Positions 8,374 to 20,415 are shown, numbered from the stretch's first letter. The stretch: DNA of 64,000 nucleotides from Nisaea acidiphila (GCF_024662015.1 NZ_CP102480.1:2080501-2144500); one strand, 5' to 3'. Numbers and translations: made by a program. The notes: generated from the letters alone by a model not told the origin.

Positions 8374-9000
8374 TTATCCCTTAACGTCCGCTGCGTCGCC
8401 AGTCCCCGCACCGGTCTCCTTCAGAGAAGCCTGGGTGCGAGCGGTCTTTGCGCCGGACTGATCCTGTGCTTTGTAGAAGGTGTAGGACAGCGTGATCGTC
8501 GTAACCCCGTCCATCTTGATGTCCTTGTCCATCTCCGGATCGACATAAAACGAGACCGGCATGTCGACCCGCTCGCCCGGCTGCAGCACCTGCTCGGTGA
8601 AGCAGAAACAGTCGATCTTGTCGAAATAGAGTCCAGCTTTCTCCGGCGTGACGTTGAAGGTCGCCGTGCCGACGATCGGCTCGCTGCTGTTGTTTACCGC
8701 CTCGTAGAAGGCAAGCTTGGTCTCGCCGACCTTGATGTCGACCGTCTTCTGCACCGGCCGGAAGGTCCAGGCGAGGTCCGGCTGCACGCTCGCGTCGAAG
8801 CGCACGGTGACCCGGCGATCCAGGACTTCGGCAGCGGCGCCGTCGGCGACCTGCGTGGTCCCGCCGAAGCCGGTCACCCGGCAGAACAGATCGTAGAGCG
8901 GCACGGACGCAAAGGAGACACCGACCATGCCGACGACCACGCCGGCAAGGATCAGTCCGACCCGTGCGTTGCTCCGCTTGCGTTCCGCCTGCCCAGCCAT
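8374..9000 (-). CDS. ctaG: cytochrome c oxidase assembly protein CtaG/Cox11
   Basis: 208 residues. One N-terminal TM (ARVGLILAGVVVGMVGVSFASVPL) and a periplasmic immunoglobulin-like copper domain with the CFCFTEQ copper motif. Inserts CuB into subunit I. The first 185 residues fit Cox11; the C-terminal 20 residues are Ala/Thr/Lys-rich and poorly conserved. Separated by 3 bp from the upstream CoxF-like small gene. Confidence 0.97.
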   Translation of the reverse strand: MAGQAERKRSNARVGLILAGVVVGMVGVSFASVPLYDLFCRVTGFGGTTQVADGAAAEVLDRRVTVRFDASVQPDLAWTFRPVQKTVDIKVGETKLAFYEAVNNSSEPIVGTATFNVTPEKAGLYFDKIDCFCFTEQVLQPGERVDMPVSFYVDPEMDKDIKMDGVTTITLSYTFYKAQDQSGAKTARTQASLKETGAGTGDAADVKG

Positions 9001-9003
9001 GTC

Positions 9004-9147
9004 TCAGCTCATCTTCAGGATGGTGATGACGTAGAACAGCACGAAGAAGGCGATGATGCAGGCGAGAATGGCGAGGTTCTTGCCACGCTTGCGGGCATAG
9101 AATTGCTCGCGGGTTTCCGGTTTCCGGTCGTCGCTCATCGCACTCAT
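9004..9147 (-). CDS. coxF: CoxF-like small single-TM protein
   Basis: 47 residues: a charged N-terminal part (DDRKPETREQFYARKRGKN) and one TM helix (LAILACIIAFFVLFYVITIL). Its ATG at 9147 overlaps the ctaB stop as ATGA; a second ATG at 9138 is possible. A short protein of this kind lies between ctaB and ctaG in most alphaproteobacterial oxidase operons, where it is called CoxF. Its role in assembly is inferred from position only. Confidence 0.8.
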   Translation of the reverse strand: MSAMSDDRKPETREQFYARKRGKNLAILACIIAFFVLFYVITILKMS

Positions 9148-10061
9148 GCCCCCGCCGCCCGGTCGATGATAAGCAGCGTGAAGATGACGAAAAGATAGAG
9201 GATTGAGTAGCCGAACAGGCGGCGGCAATTCTTCTCGCTCGCATCCCGGAAAACGCGCCAGGCCGATATCGTGAAGACCGCGCCGAAGACCGCCGCAGGG
9301 AGCCCGTAGGTCAGTAACCCGACGGTCTCGAACAGCGCCGGAAGCAGCGTGATGGGCACCAAAACCAGCGTGTAGAGCAGGATCTGCTTCTGTGTCTCGC
9401 GCCGGCCGGAAACCACCGGCAGCATCGGCACGCCCGCGGCCTCATAATCGCCGGAACGATATAGCGAAAGGGCCCAGAAATGCGGCGGGGTCCACATGAA
9501 GATGATCAGGAACATGACCAGCGGCAGCGCGGTAACGTCGCCCGTCACCGCGGCCCAGCCGATCACCGGAGGCAGCGCGCCCGAGGCGCCGCCGATCACG
9601 ATGTTCTGCGGCGTGCGGCGCTTCAGCCACATGGTGTAGATGAAGACGTAGAAGCCGATCGTGGCGGCCAGCAAAGCGGCCGCGACCCAGTTGGTCGCGA
9701 GCCCCATCACCATCACCGACATGCCAGAAAGAATGACGCCGAACGCCAGGGCCTCGTCGGCGCCGACCTTCCCCATCGGGATCGGACGGCCGCAGGTCCG
9801 CGACATCACGGCATCGATATCGCGGTCGTACCACATATTGATCGCACCCGACGCGCCCGCACCGATCGCAATGCACAGCACTGCGACGGCCGCGAGGCCG
9901 GGATTGAGCTCGCCCGGGGCGAGATAGAGGCCGACGAACCCCGTGAAGACGACGAGCGACATCACGCGCGGCTTCAGTAGCGACACGTAATCACGGATCG
10001 CTTCAGACGCCGAAGCGGCGGACGCGTCCGCCGCTTTGAGCTCGATGGAAGTGTCAGACAC
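9144..10061 (-). CDS. ctaB: protoheme IX farnesyltransferase (haem O synthase)
   Basis: 305 residues, UbiA superfamily. The first Asp-rich motif is in NMWYDRDIDAVMSRT; eight to nine TM helices follow. Makes haem O from haem B for the oxidase. I chose GTG at 10061 because AAAGG precedes it at good spacing; an in-frame GTG at 10121 overlapping the ctaD stop (GTGA) would add 20 non-conserved residues. Directly downstream of ctaD. Confidence 0.96.
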   Translation of the reverse strand: MSDTSIELKAADASAASASEAIRDYVSLLKPRVMSLVVFTGFVGLYLAPGELNPGLAAVAVLCIAIGAGASGAINMWYDRDIDAVMSRTCGRPIPMGKVGADEALAFGVILSGMSVMVMGLATNWVAAALLAATIGFYVFIYTMWLKRRTPQNIVIGGASGALPPVIGWAAVTGDVTALPLVMFLIIFMWTPPHFWALSLYRSGDYEAAGVPMLPVVSGRRETQKQILLYTLVLVPITLLPALFETVGLLTYGLPAAVFGAVFTISAWRVFRDASEKNCRRLFGYSILYLFVIFTLLIIDRAAGA

Positions 10062-10117
10062 GCAAGAGAACCTTTCTCGCTCCTGTCCATCCGGTACCGG
10101 CGCCGAGGCGCCGCGGA

Positions 10118-12588
<2,471 letters not shown>

Positions 12589-12880
12589 GGTGTCCGCTCT
12601 CTCCGCGTTATTCATTCTCGGGCCGTTTTTAACGTCAGGCGCGGCCCTTCACAAGGGTATCGCAATACACCGTCCGCCTCATTGCGTGAAGACAATTCGA
12701 CTGGCCCCCGCCGATCGGCAAGCGATCCGCGACGAAGTGACGCGCCCGCGGGGTTTGGCTTGCCAGATTGCAGCTAACCCCGTTCCGCGCCGTGACTTTA
12801 TGAATAGCGGGACCATATGGTATCCAAAACGCGGACAAAGACGGCACGCGACAGATGCTGCCGAATCAGGAGCGGACTGA
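12589..12880. promoter_or_regulatory. divergent ctaC/tldD intergenic region
   Basis: 292 bp between the two start codons. It must hold the oxidase operon promoter (minus) and the tldD promoter (plus). I see no convincing -35/-10 pair. A perfect 10-bp palindrome ACCATATGGT at 12812-12821 could be an operator. No FNR-type TTGAT-N4-ATCAA site was found. Confidence 0.4.
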
Positions 12881-14314
12881 ATGAGCGACCTCAGCAAGAC
12901 GGACGAACTCTTCTTCGAGCGCAGCGGGATGGATCTTGATCGCGTCGGACGCATCGTCGACGAGGCGCTGCACGGTGCCGATGACGGCGAACTGTTCCTA
13001 GAGTACCGGCAAAGCGAGAGTCTCGCGTTCGATGATGGCCGCCTGAAGACCGCTTCCTTCGATTCCACCCAGGGCTTCGGTCTCCGGTCCATCGCGGGCG
13101 AAGCGCATGGTTACGCCCATGCTTCCGATCTTTCGGAAGCCGCAATCAAGCGCGCGGCCGACACTGTTTCCAGCGTGCAGCACGGTTACGGCGGTACGCT
13201 CGCAGCACCGCCGGCCGCCAGCAACGCGGCGCTCTATACCGACGCCAATCCGCTTGCCCTGACCCCCTTCGGCGACAAGGTCGACCTTCTGAAGGAAATT
13301 GACGCCTATGCTCGCGCCCGGGATCCCCGGGTCAAACAGGTCAGTGCCTCCCTTGCCGGCTCCTGGCAGGCCGTGCAGATCCTCCGCGCCGGAGGACACA
13401 GGGTCGCTGACATCCGTCCGCTCGTCCGGTTGAATGTCTCCGTCGTCATGGCGGAAGGCGACCGGATGGAAAGCGGCAGCTGCGGCGCGGGCGGCCGGGT
13501 CGCCTACGACATCTACCTGACACCGGAGCAATGGAAAGCGCAGGTCGACGAGGCGATGCGGATCGCCGAGGTTAATCTCACCTCGATCGCGGCGCCGGCG
13601 GGCGAAATGGAAGTGGTGCTCGGCAACGGCTGGCCCGGCGTGATGCTTCACGAAGCGGTCGGTCACGGCCTTGAGGGCGACTTCAACCGCAAGAAAACCT
13701 CCACCTTCTCGGGGATGATCGGCCAACGGGTTGCGTCTCCGGGTGTCACCGTTGTCGATGACGGCACCATCCACGACCGCCGCGGCTCGATCAGCATCGA
13801 TGACGAGGGCACGCGCAGCCAGCGCAACGTTCTCATCGAGGACGGGATCCTCGTCGGCTACATGCAGGACCGGCAGAACGCGCGCCTAATGGGCATGGAG
13901 CCGACCGGCAACGGCAGGCGTCAGAGCTTTGCACACAACCCGATGCCCCGCATGACGAATACCTTCATGGAGGCCGGCGACAAGGATCCGGGCGAAATCC
14001 TCGCCTCGGTGAAGAAGGGGCTCTACGCGGTGAATTTCGCCGGCGGCCAGGTCGACATCACTTCCGGCAAGTTCGTGTTCTCCGCCAGCGAGGCCTATCT
14101 GATCGAGGACGGAAAGATCGGCGCCCCGGTCAAAGGCGCGACGCTCATCGGTAACGGCCCGGACGCGATGAACCAGATCGCCATGATCGGCAACGACCTC
14201 GCCCTGGACGACGGAATCGGTACCTGCGGCAAGAGCGGTCAGGGTGTGCCGGTCGGGGTCGGCCAGCCGACCCTCAAGATGACGGGCGTGACTGTCGGCG
14301 GCACCGCCATGTAG
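12881..14314 (+). CDS. tldD: metalloprotease TldD
   Basis: 477 residues, standard length. The metal motif HEAVGHGLEGD is at about residue 258; GTCGKSGQGVPVGVGQPTLKM near the C-terminus spans the usual second signature. TldD with TldE degrades unfolded peptides and processes some modified peptides. AGGAG lies 9 bases before the ATG. TldE is not in the window. Confidence 0.97.
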   Translation: MSDLSKTDELFFERSGMDLDRVGRIVDEALHGADDGELFLEYRQSESLAFDDGRLKTASFDSTQGFGLRSIAGEAHGYAHASDLSEAAIKRAADTVSSVQHGYGGTLAAPPAASNAALYTDANPLALTPFGDKVDLLKEIDAYARARDPRVKQVSASLAGSWQAVQILRAGGHRVADIRPLVRLNVSVVMAEGDRMESGSCGAGGRVAYDIYLTPEQWKAQVDEAMRIAEVNLTSIAAPAGEMEVVLGNGWPGVMLHEAVGHGLEGDFNRKKTSTFSGMIGQRVASPGVTVVDDGTIHDRRGSISIDDEGTRSQRNVLIEDGILVGYMQDRQNARLMGMEPTGNGRRQSFAHNPMPRMTNTFMEAGDKDPGEILASVKKGLYAVNFAGGQVDITSGKFVFSASEAYLIEDGKIGAPVKGATLIGNGPDAMNQIAMIGNDLALDDGIGTCGKSGQGVPVGVGQPTLKMTGVTVGGTAM

Positions 14315-14431
14315 GCATGGATTAACGTCTCATGGCCGGTCGTTAACCTAATATTAGCCTAAATTCTATTTACTTCCCCGCGTAGCCACTCGGGACAGCC
14401 GGTGGTTGTTCGGCTTCACGGGAGACAAATC

Positions 14432-14770
14432 GTGCGTGACGTGCTCGGCGCCATTGCGCTTTTGCTCATCAGCACTTTTTTGATCGCAGGCATGATGCTT
14501 ACCGGACCGGTGCAGACCGACCGGACGCTCGCCGCGATTTTCCCGCCATGGTTTGACCGGACGACCGTACTCGGAGCCGTTTCGGAATCCGGCGGCATGA
14601 TGCTGCGTCATGGAGGACTTGAAACGGTCGCACTTGTTCGGCTCAACCGGCCCGACGCGGTCGAACAGCTTAAGAATTCCGGAGCCTGGGCCGTGGTCGA
14701 TCCCACCGGGTTATTCGGTTGCGCAGGCGTCAAAGGTAGCGCGGCGCCTGTTTTCCTGAAGGAGATCTGA
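14432..14770 (+). CDS. small membrane-anchored protein of unknown function
   Basis: 112 residues. One N-terminal TM ([20 protein letters not shown]) then a soluble, probably periplasmic part rich in Gly, Val and Leu that ends with a conserved-looking [18 protein letters not shown] start preceded by GGGAGA. Ends 2 bp before the chemoreceptor start, so the two are almost certainly cotranscribed. I do not recognise a family with a known function; a role linked to the receptor is inference. Confidence 0.7.
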   Translation: MRDVLGAIALLLISTFLIAGMMLTGPVQTDRTLAAIFPPWFDRTTVLGAVSESGGMMLRHGGLETVALVRLNRPDAVEQLKNSGAWAVVDPTGLFGCAGVKGSAAPVFLKEI

Positions 14771-14772
14771 AG

Positions 14773-16230
14773 ATGGGCACGTTGGGCCTGATCCGCGCGA
14801 AAGCGGTCAACTTCCTTGCAATATTCATCGCCGCGCACGTCCTGTTGATTGGGGCATTGGGATTCCTGCTCGACACCCACCTGATCGCGCCCACCGCAGG
14901 AGCCGCAGCATTCGCCGTTCTCTGCGGACTCGCCGCCTGGAAGGCACCGAACCAAAGCCTGACCCGGATCACGCTGTCGATCGCGCTGATGGTGATGGTG
15001 TCCCTGGTCGTGTTCCAGTTCGAAGGTCACCCCTGGCAGATCGACATCCACATGTACTACTTCGCATGCTTGGCGATTCTGACCACGCTCTGCGACATCC
15101 GGGCCGTGATTGCCGCGACGGCTGCCGTCGCCGTGCATCACCTGTCGCTCAACTTCCTCTTCCCGGCCGCGATCTTTCCGGACGGCGCCGATTTCGGCCG
15201 CGTCGTCGTACATGCAGTCATCGTCGTACTCGAAGCGGTTATCGTCGGTTGGCTTTCCTACACGGTCGCACAATCCTTCATGACCTCGGACTCGGCCTTG
15301 CACGAGGCTGAGGAAGCGAAGGCCGAAGCAGAGCGCCTCGGGCGCGAGCAGATGGAGCAGGAACGCCAGATGCAGGCGCGGAAGGCGGAGGAAATGTCGG
15401 CTCTCGCAGATACCTTCTCCTCCACTGTCGGCTCGATCGCCGTCACGGTCGCAAGCGCGACCACGGAACTCGGCCGCAATGCGAGCGAGATGAACTCGGT
15501 CGCGGGCTCTCTCGCCTCCCAGTCGCAGGCCGCCAACGAGAACACGGCCTCCGCCGCCGACAATGTCCGGACGGCGGCCCAGGTCACCGAGGAACTCGCG
15601 CGCTCCTTCTCCGAAATCGGCGAGCGCGTCGCCGAGGCCAGCGCGGTTACCCGGGAGGCCGTCGATCAGGCAAGCCAGACCAACGAGACGGTTTCCGGAC
15701 TTGCCAATGCGGTCGACAAGATCGGCGAGTTTCTGAAACTGATCAACGACATCGCCGAGCAAACCAACCTGCTTGCCCTCAACGCGACCATCGAGGCGGC
15801 GCGTGCCGGCGAAGCCGGCAAGGGCTTCGCGGTGGTCGCGACCGAGGTGAAGAACCTCGCCTCGCAGACGGCGGAAGCGACGGAAACCATTTCCGCCCAG
15901 ATCCAGGCAATCCAGGAAGAGTCGAACCGGGCCGTCACCGCGATCTCGACGATCCTCGAAACCGTCTCCAAGGTCGACGGCATCTCGGCCGGGATCGCCG
16001 CCGCGATCGAAGAGCAGGTCGCCGCCACGAACGAGATCTCCAATCAGGTCACCCAGGCCAGCGAACGCAGCAGCAGTGCCTCCGAGGGCATGAGCGCCCT
16101 GAATGCGGAAAGCACGCGCAGCGGCGAAGCGGCCCAGTCGATGCTGAGCGCCTCGGAGCAACTCGCGCAGGACACCAGCCGCCTGCGCTCGGAGATCGAC
16201 GGCTTTCTCAGCCGGATCAAGGCCTCCTAG
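14773..16230 (+). CDS. methyl-accepting chemotaxis protein, multi-TM N-terminus
   Basis: 485 residues. The N-terminal ~175 residues form about six TM helices with little periplasmic sequence and histidines in the membrane region ([15 protein letters not shown]); no HAMP is obvious. A charged coiled coil (residues 177-215) leads to the MCP signalling domain with the tip [20 protein letters not shown] at about 334-353. The receptor probably senses an intramembrane or energy-related signal rather than a periplasmic ligand (inference). Strong GAAGGAGA ribosome site. Transcription probably ends at the hairpin at 16254-16288. Confidence 0.95.
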   Translation: MGTLGLIRAKAVNFLAIFIAAHVLLIGALGFLLDTHLIAPTAGAAAFAVLCGLAAWKAPNQSLTRITLSIALMVMVSLVVFQFEGHPWQIDIHMYYFACLAILTTLCDIRAVIAATAAVAVHHLSLNFLFPAAIFPDGADFGRVVVHAVIVVLEAVIVGWLSYTVAQSFMTSDSALHEAEEAKAEAERLGREQMEQERQMQARKAEEMSALADTFSSTVGSIAVTVASATTELGRNASEMNSVAGSLASQSQAANENTASAADNVRTAAQVTEELARSFSEIGERVAEASAVTREAVDQASQTNETVSGLANAVDKIGEFLKLINDIAEQTNLLALNATIEAARAGEAGKGFAVVATEVKNLASQTAEATETISAQIQAIQEESNRAVTAISTILETVSKVDGISAGIAAAIEEQVAATNEISNQVTQASERSSSASEGMSALNAESTRSGEAAQSMLSASEQLAQDTSRLRSEIDGFLSRIKAS

Positions 16231-16245
16231 GCCTTATCCCGACTG

Positions 16246-17163
16246 TCAGACCGAAGAGGGTTCCGGCGCCTTGCCGGAACCCTCTTTTGCTTTGGGACGG
16301 GTTTCCCGGTAGCCGATATAAAGCCCCGCGGCGGCGACCAGCGCGCCGCCCGCGAAGGTCATCGCATCCGGCATCTCGCCCCAGAACAGGGCACCGAACA
16401 AAACCGCCCAGAGCATCGCCGAGTACTCGAATGGCGCGATGATCGCGGCCGCCGCGAAACGGAATGCCGAGGTCATGAGAAACTGCCCCACGCCGCCGAG
16501 CACACCGAGTGCGACGAGCACCGGCCAATCGCCCGGCTGCGGCGTGATCCAGACGCCCGTGGAGCCGATGGCACCGACGATGAGCGCGGCAACGCTGGTA
16601 TAGAACACGATGGAAACGCTGCTCTCCGTATCGGACATCCGCCGCGCCAGCACCATGCCGAGCGCGAAGCAGAAGGAGGCGGCGATCGGCAGGATCGCGT
16701 AGGGCGAGAAGACGTCGCTTCCAGGCCGGACGATGATCACCACGCCGACGAACCCGACCAGTATCGCCGACAGCCGCCTTATGCCGACTTTCTCGCCCAG
16801 TATCGGCACGGAAAGCGCCGCGGCGAACAACGGCGAGGCAAAAGCCAGGGTCACCACTTCGGCCAATTCCAGCTTGGCAAGCGCGAAGAAGAAACAGAGC
16901 ATCGCCCCGGTGCCAACCGTCGCGCGCGCCAGATGCGCGCGCCATCGCCTCGTCCGCAGGACGGTGAGACCGCCGGTAAGAGCAACGATGACCAACAGGG
17001 GGATGAGTCCGAACCCGGCACGGAAAAATATGATCTGGATGCTCGGAAAACCGGCGGACAGCCATTTGATCACCGCATCCATTACGGAAACGGTGAAGAC
17101 GCCGGCGATCATCAGGGCTATTCCGCGGCCGGCAGCCGTGCTGTCGTCAATTCGTCCGTGCAT
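16246..17163 (-). CDS. EamA/DMT family transporter
   Basis: 305 residues, ten predicted TM helices arranged as two EamA repeats; the first repeat has AFASPLFAAALSVPILGEKVGIRR and the second has APFEYSAMLWAVLFGALFWGE, both typical of drug/metabolite exporters. The C-terminal tail is short and charged (KAKEGSGKAPEPSSV) and is encoded by the plus-strand terminator hairpin. Probable export of a metabolite or amino acid; substrate unknown. Lies 51 bp downstream of gshA. Confidence 0.92.
   Translation of the reverse strand: MHGRIDDSTAAGRGIALMIAGVFTVSVMDAVIKWLSAGFPSIQIIFFRAGFGLIPLLVIVALTGGLTVLRTRRWRAHLARATVGTGAMLCFFFALAKLELAEVVTLAFASPLFAAALSVPILGEKVGIRRLSAILVGFVGVVIIVRPGSDVFSPYAILPIAASFCFALGMVLARRMSDTESSVSIVFYTSVAALIVGAIGSTGVWITPQPGDWPVLVALGVLGGVGQFLMTSAFRFAAAAIIAPFEYSAMLWAVLFGALFWGEMPDAMTFAGGALVAAAGLYIGYRETRPKAKEGSGKAPEPSSV
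16254..16288 (+). terminator. intrinsic terminator of the tldD-MCP transcript, inside the EamA coding end
   Basis: A perfect 14-bp stem (AAGAGGGTTCCGGC at 16254-16267 with its complement at 16273-16286), 5-nt loop and a TTTT tail on the plus strand. It overlaps the last codons of the convergent EamA gene. Confidence 0.8.
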
Positions 17164-17175
17164 CGTTCAGATCTT

Positions 17176-17197
17176 CCGGAGATGCCGCCATCTCCGG
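17176..17197 (-). other. hairpin immediately before the EamA ribosome site
   Basis: CCGGAGAT and ATCTCCGG form a perfect 8-bp stem with a 6-nt loop between gshA and the EamA start. Its 3' arm abuts the GGAAGA ribosome-binding sequence. It has no T-run, so a simple terminator is unlikely; it may tune translation or mRNA stability. Confidence 0.4.
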
Positions 17198-17214
17198 ACA
17201 GATCCGGCGACGGC

Positions 17215-18582
17215 TCAATACCGTTGATATTCGTACAGAGGATCGATCTGCCCCTGCCATTCACCGTGATAGAGATCGAGCAGGCGGTCGGCGGGCGATT
17301 TTCCGGAATCGGCCACTTCCTGAAGCCAGTTGAGGAAACCGCTCTCGTCGTTTCCGGCAGAGTCGGTCCGGGCGCGGCGCTTCAGGCCATGACGCGAGAT
17401 TTCGATCATCTGTTTTGCGAGATCCTGAACGGTACCGTCCCGGAACCCGGTCTGCAAGCCGGTCTTTGGCACGGCGTCACGCATCTGGGACATCTCTTCA
17501 ACGCTCCAGCCGGCGATCAGATCCGCGGCCGCCTGCTGTGCATCCGAATCGTAGAGAATGCCCGTCCAGAGCGCAGGCAGCGCGCAGATATTGCGCCACG
17601 GCCCGGTATCAGCGCCGCGCATCTCGATATATTTCTTCAGCCGGACCTCGGGGAAACTGGTCGTCATGTGATCCGTCCAGTCGCCCATGAAGGCCTCCTC
17701 GCCTTCATAGCCCTCAAGCTCGCCCGCCATGAACTTGCGGAAGCTCTTTCCGGAAACGTCCTGATACTCCCCGTCGCGGTAGAGGAAGTACATCGGCACG
17801 TCGAGCATGTAGTCGACATAGCGCTCGAACCCGAAGCCGTCCTCGAAAACGAAAGGCAACATACCGCAACGGTCCGGATCGGTATCGGTCCAGACATGCG
17901 AACGGTAGCTCTTGAACCCGTTCGGCTTGCCCTCGGTGAAGGGCGAATTGGCGAAGAGCGCGGTTGCAACCGGCTGCAGGGCGACGCTGATGCGAAATTT
18001 CTGCACCATGTCGGCTTCGCTCTCGAAATCGTAGTTCGCCTGCACAGTGCAGGTGCGCTTCATCATGTCGAGACCGAGCGTGCCGACCTTCTGCATGTAG
18101 GCGCTCATCACGACGTAGCGCCCTTTCGGCATGAACTCGATCTCCTCGCGAGTCGAGGTCGGATCGAAGCCGGCGCCGAGCATGCCGACGCCGAGCGGAT
18201 CGTTGACTTCCTTGATCTGCGCCAGGTGGGTGTGCACCTCGTCGCAGGTCTGGTGCAGGTTCTCCAGCGGCGCGCCGGAAAGCTCGAACTGCCCGCCCGG
18301 CTCAAGCGTGATCGCGCATCCGCTATGGCTCAGCGCGATGACGTTCTCGCCCTCATAGATCGGTTCCCAGCCGAACTTGTCGACCAGGCCCTGCAGGATG
18401 GCGCCGATGCCGTCACGGCCGAAATAGGGCAGCCGTTTGTGGTCGCTGAGACGGAAGGGAAATTTCTCGTGCTCCGTGCCGATACGCCAGTCTGCGCGCG
18501 GCGTACAGGCGGATTCCAGATCCTCGACGAGCTGCGCCTTGCCGACGATGGGATCGCCCTTGGCGCCAGGGGGACGGGACAT
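17215..18582 (-). CDS. gshA: glutamate--cysteine ligase (plant/alphaproteobacterial type)
   Basis: 455 residues, the length of the plant-type GCL found in alphaproteobacteria. Signatures: RIGTEHEKFPF near residue 33, ALSHSGCAITLEPGGQFELSGAP and MKRTCTVQANYDFESE. Catalyses the first step of glutathione synthesis. GGAGG ribosome site. Lies 53 bp downstream of rsmE, forming an rsmE-gshA-EamA transcript. Confidence 0.97.
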   Translation of the reverse strand: MSRPPGAKGDPIVGKAQLVEDLESACTPRADWRIGTEHEKFPFRLSDHKRLPYFGRDGIGAILQGLVDKFGWEPIYEGENVIALSHSGCAITLEPGGQFELSGAPLENLHQTCDEVHTHLAQIKEVNDPLGVGMLGAGFDPTSTREEIEFMPKGRYVVMSAYMQKVGTLGLDMMKRTCTVQANYDFESEADMVQKFRISVALQPVATALFANSPFTEGKPNGFKSYRSHVWTDTDPDRCGMLPFVFEDGFGFERYVDYMLDVPMYFLYRDGEYQDVSGKSFRKFMAGELEGYEGEEAFMGDWTDHMTTSFPEVRLKKYIEMRGADTGPWRNICALPALWTGILYDSDAQQAAADLIAGWSVEEMSQMRDAVPKTGLQTGFRDGTVQDLAKQMIEISRHGLKRRARTDSAGNDESGFLNWLQEVADSGKSPADRLLDLYHGEWQGQIDPLYEYQRY

Positions 18583-18635
18583 GTTTCCTCCGGTGGGATC
18601 AGACGGGATGCGTGCCCTCGGGCACCGCTCTCAGG

Positions 18636-19406
18636 TTACAGATCAAGTCCGTCAGGACGTTCCATGGTCCAATCCCCGGCTACCGCCTGCCAACAGGCCA
18701 GCGCCGCGAGCGCTGCCGTGTCGGAACGCAGCAAACGCGGTCCTAGACTAACGGGTGTAACAAAGGAACTTTGGCGCAGCCGGTCAAGTTCACGATCGGC
18801 AAAACCTCCTTCTGGACCAATCAACAATCCGCAAGGGGTTCCCCCCTTGAAAGGAGGCTCGGACAACACATGGGCAATCGGCGTTCCGGCGCCGGTCTCG
18901 TCGCAGACGATCAGCGGACGCTCCGTGGGCCAGGCCTCGAGCAGAGCCTCGAACCGCATCGGATCGCGTATTTCCGGAACGCTGAGCCGCGCGGTCTGCT
19001 CGGCCGCCTCGGTCGCATTTGCGAGCAGGCGGTCGGTGTTCACGCGCTCGACCATGGTACGCTCGGTAAAGACCGGCCAGAGCACGGAAGCTCCGAGCTC
19101 GGTCGCCTTTTGAGCAGTGAAATCGATGCGCGCGCGCTTGATCGGAGCAAATACGAGCCAGATATCCGGTTCGGCGCGCTGCGGACGGCGCTGCGCTTTC
19201 AACGTGAGCGAGGTCCAGCCCTTGCCGATCCCGTCGATCTCCGCGATCCACTCCCCGTCGCGGCCGTTGAACAGCGCAACGCGGGCGCCCGGCCCAAGCC
19301 GGAGCACATGCTTCAGATAATGGGTCTGACCGGTCTCAAGGCCAACGGTTGCGCCCGCGGCGAGGTCGGTGCTCACGAAGAGCCGGGTCTCGATCTTGTC
19401 ACTCAT
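18636..19406 (-). CDS. rsmE: 16S rRNA (uracil(1498)-N(3))-methyltransferase
   Basis: 256 residues. N-terminal PUA-like part, then a SPOUT knot with LLIGPEGGFADRELD and SLGPRLLRSDTAALAALACWQ, both diagnostic of RsmE. Methylates U1498 in the decoding site of 16S rRNA. Adjacent to gshA, a frequent alphaproteobacterial pair. Divergent from ubiA over 97 bp. Confidence 0.96.
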   Translation of the reverse strand: MSDKIETRLFVSTDLAAGATVGLETGQTHYLKHVLRLGPGARVALFNGRDGEWIAEIDGIGKGWTSLTLKAQRRPQRAEPDIWLVFAPIKRARIDFTAQKATELGASVLWPVFTERTMVERVNTDRLLANATEAAEQTARLSVPEIRDPMRFEALLEAWPTERPLIVCDETGAGTPIAHVLSEPPFKGGTPCGLLIGPEGGFADRELDRLRQSSFVTPVSLGPRLLRSDTAALAALACWQAVAGDWTMERPDGLDL

Positions 19407-19503
19407 CCAGCCTCACGCCCGGGAGATGCGATACTGCGACCGCCCGATCACTCTCCTCCCGGTCCTTGCCGGGAAGTGCCGCCCGGTTTATGCAGAAGCC
19501 ACC

Positions 19504-20415
19504 ATGACCGCAAGCGATATCGCACGCAACGACTGGGTCGACCGGCTGCTTCCCACCGGCCTCCGCCCCTATGCCCGCCTGATGCGGCTGGACCGGCCGA
19601 TCGGCACCTGGCTTCTGCTTCTACCCTGCTGGTGGGGACTTGCGCTCGGCTGGCAGGCGACGGACAAGGCGCTGCCCGTCCTCGACCTGATCTGGCTCTA
19701 TATACTGTTCAGCCTGGGCGCGACGATCATGCGCGGCGCCGGCTGCACGATCAACGATCTCTGGGACCGGGATTTCGACCGCCAGGTCGCGCGCACGGTC
19801 GAGCGGCCGATCGCAAACGGCGACCTGTCCGTCCGTCAGGCCCTTGCCTTTCTCGTTCTGCAACTCGGCGCCGGGCTGCTCATCCTATTGCAGCTCAACC
19901 GGACCTGCTGGCTGCTCGGCGTGCTCGTGCTGGTGCTGGTCGTCACCTACCCGCTTTTCAAGCGGGTGACCTACTGGCCGCAATTCGTCCTCGGTCTCAC
20001 CTTCAACTGGGGCGCGCTGATGGGCTGGGCCGCCGTGACAGGCGACATCCAGCTTGCCAACAGCGTGCTCTATGTCGCCGGCATCGTCTGGACGCTCGGG
20101 TACGACACGATCTACGCCCATCAGGACAAGGAGGACGACGTGCTGATCGGCGTGAAATCCTCCGCGCTGGCTCTCGGGGAGCGCACGGTGCCGTTCCTCT
20201 GGGCGGTCTATCCGCTGACCCTTGCCGGGATCGCGATGAGCGGCGCCCTGGTCGGTCTCGGATGGCCGTTCTATCTTCTCCTCGGCGCCGCCGGCGCGCA
20301 GCTTCTCTGGCAGATCCGCACGATCGACATAGACGATCCGAAAGGCTGCCTTCTCCGCTTCCGCTCCAACCGGTATTTCGGCTGGATCGTCACCCTGGCG
20401 ATCCTCCTCGGATGA
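19504..20415 (+). CDS. ubiA: 4-hydroxybenzoate polyprenyltransferase
   Basis: 303 residues, about eight to nine TM helices. Both Asp-rich prenyl-diphosphate motifs are present: NDLWDRDFDRQVART and DTIYAHQDKEDD. Attaches the polyprenyl chain in ubiquinone synthesis. The ATG at 19504 gives the expected N-terminus; the frame opens earlier at 19369 without homology. Its stop overlaps the next ATG as ATGA. Confidence 0.96.
   Translation: MTASDIARNDWVDRLLPTGLRPYARLMRLDRPIGTWLLLLPCWWGLALGWQATDKALPVLDLIWLYILFSLGATIMRGAGCTINDLWDRDFDRQVARTVERPIANGDLSVRQALAFLVLQLGAGLLILLQLNRTCWLLGVLVLVLVVTYPLFKRVTYWPQFVLGLTFNWGALMGWAAVTGDIQLANSVLYVAGIVWTLGYDTIYAHQDKEDDVLIGVKSSALALGERTVPFLWAVYPLTLAGIAMSGALVGLGWPFYLLLGAAGAQLLWQIRTIDIDDPKGCLLRFRSNRYFGWIVTLAILLG

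Noticed and set aside
12589-12880. FNR box in front of the oxidase operon
   Set aside because: I looked for TTGAT-N4-ATCAA there and upstream of the FNR gene and found none.
16933-19113. 726-codon open frame on the plus strand across EamA, gshA and rsmE
   Set aside because: Antisense to three clear minus-strand genes; His/Arg-rich shadow typical of high-GC coding DNA.
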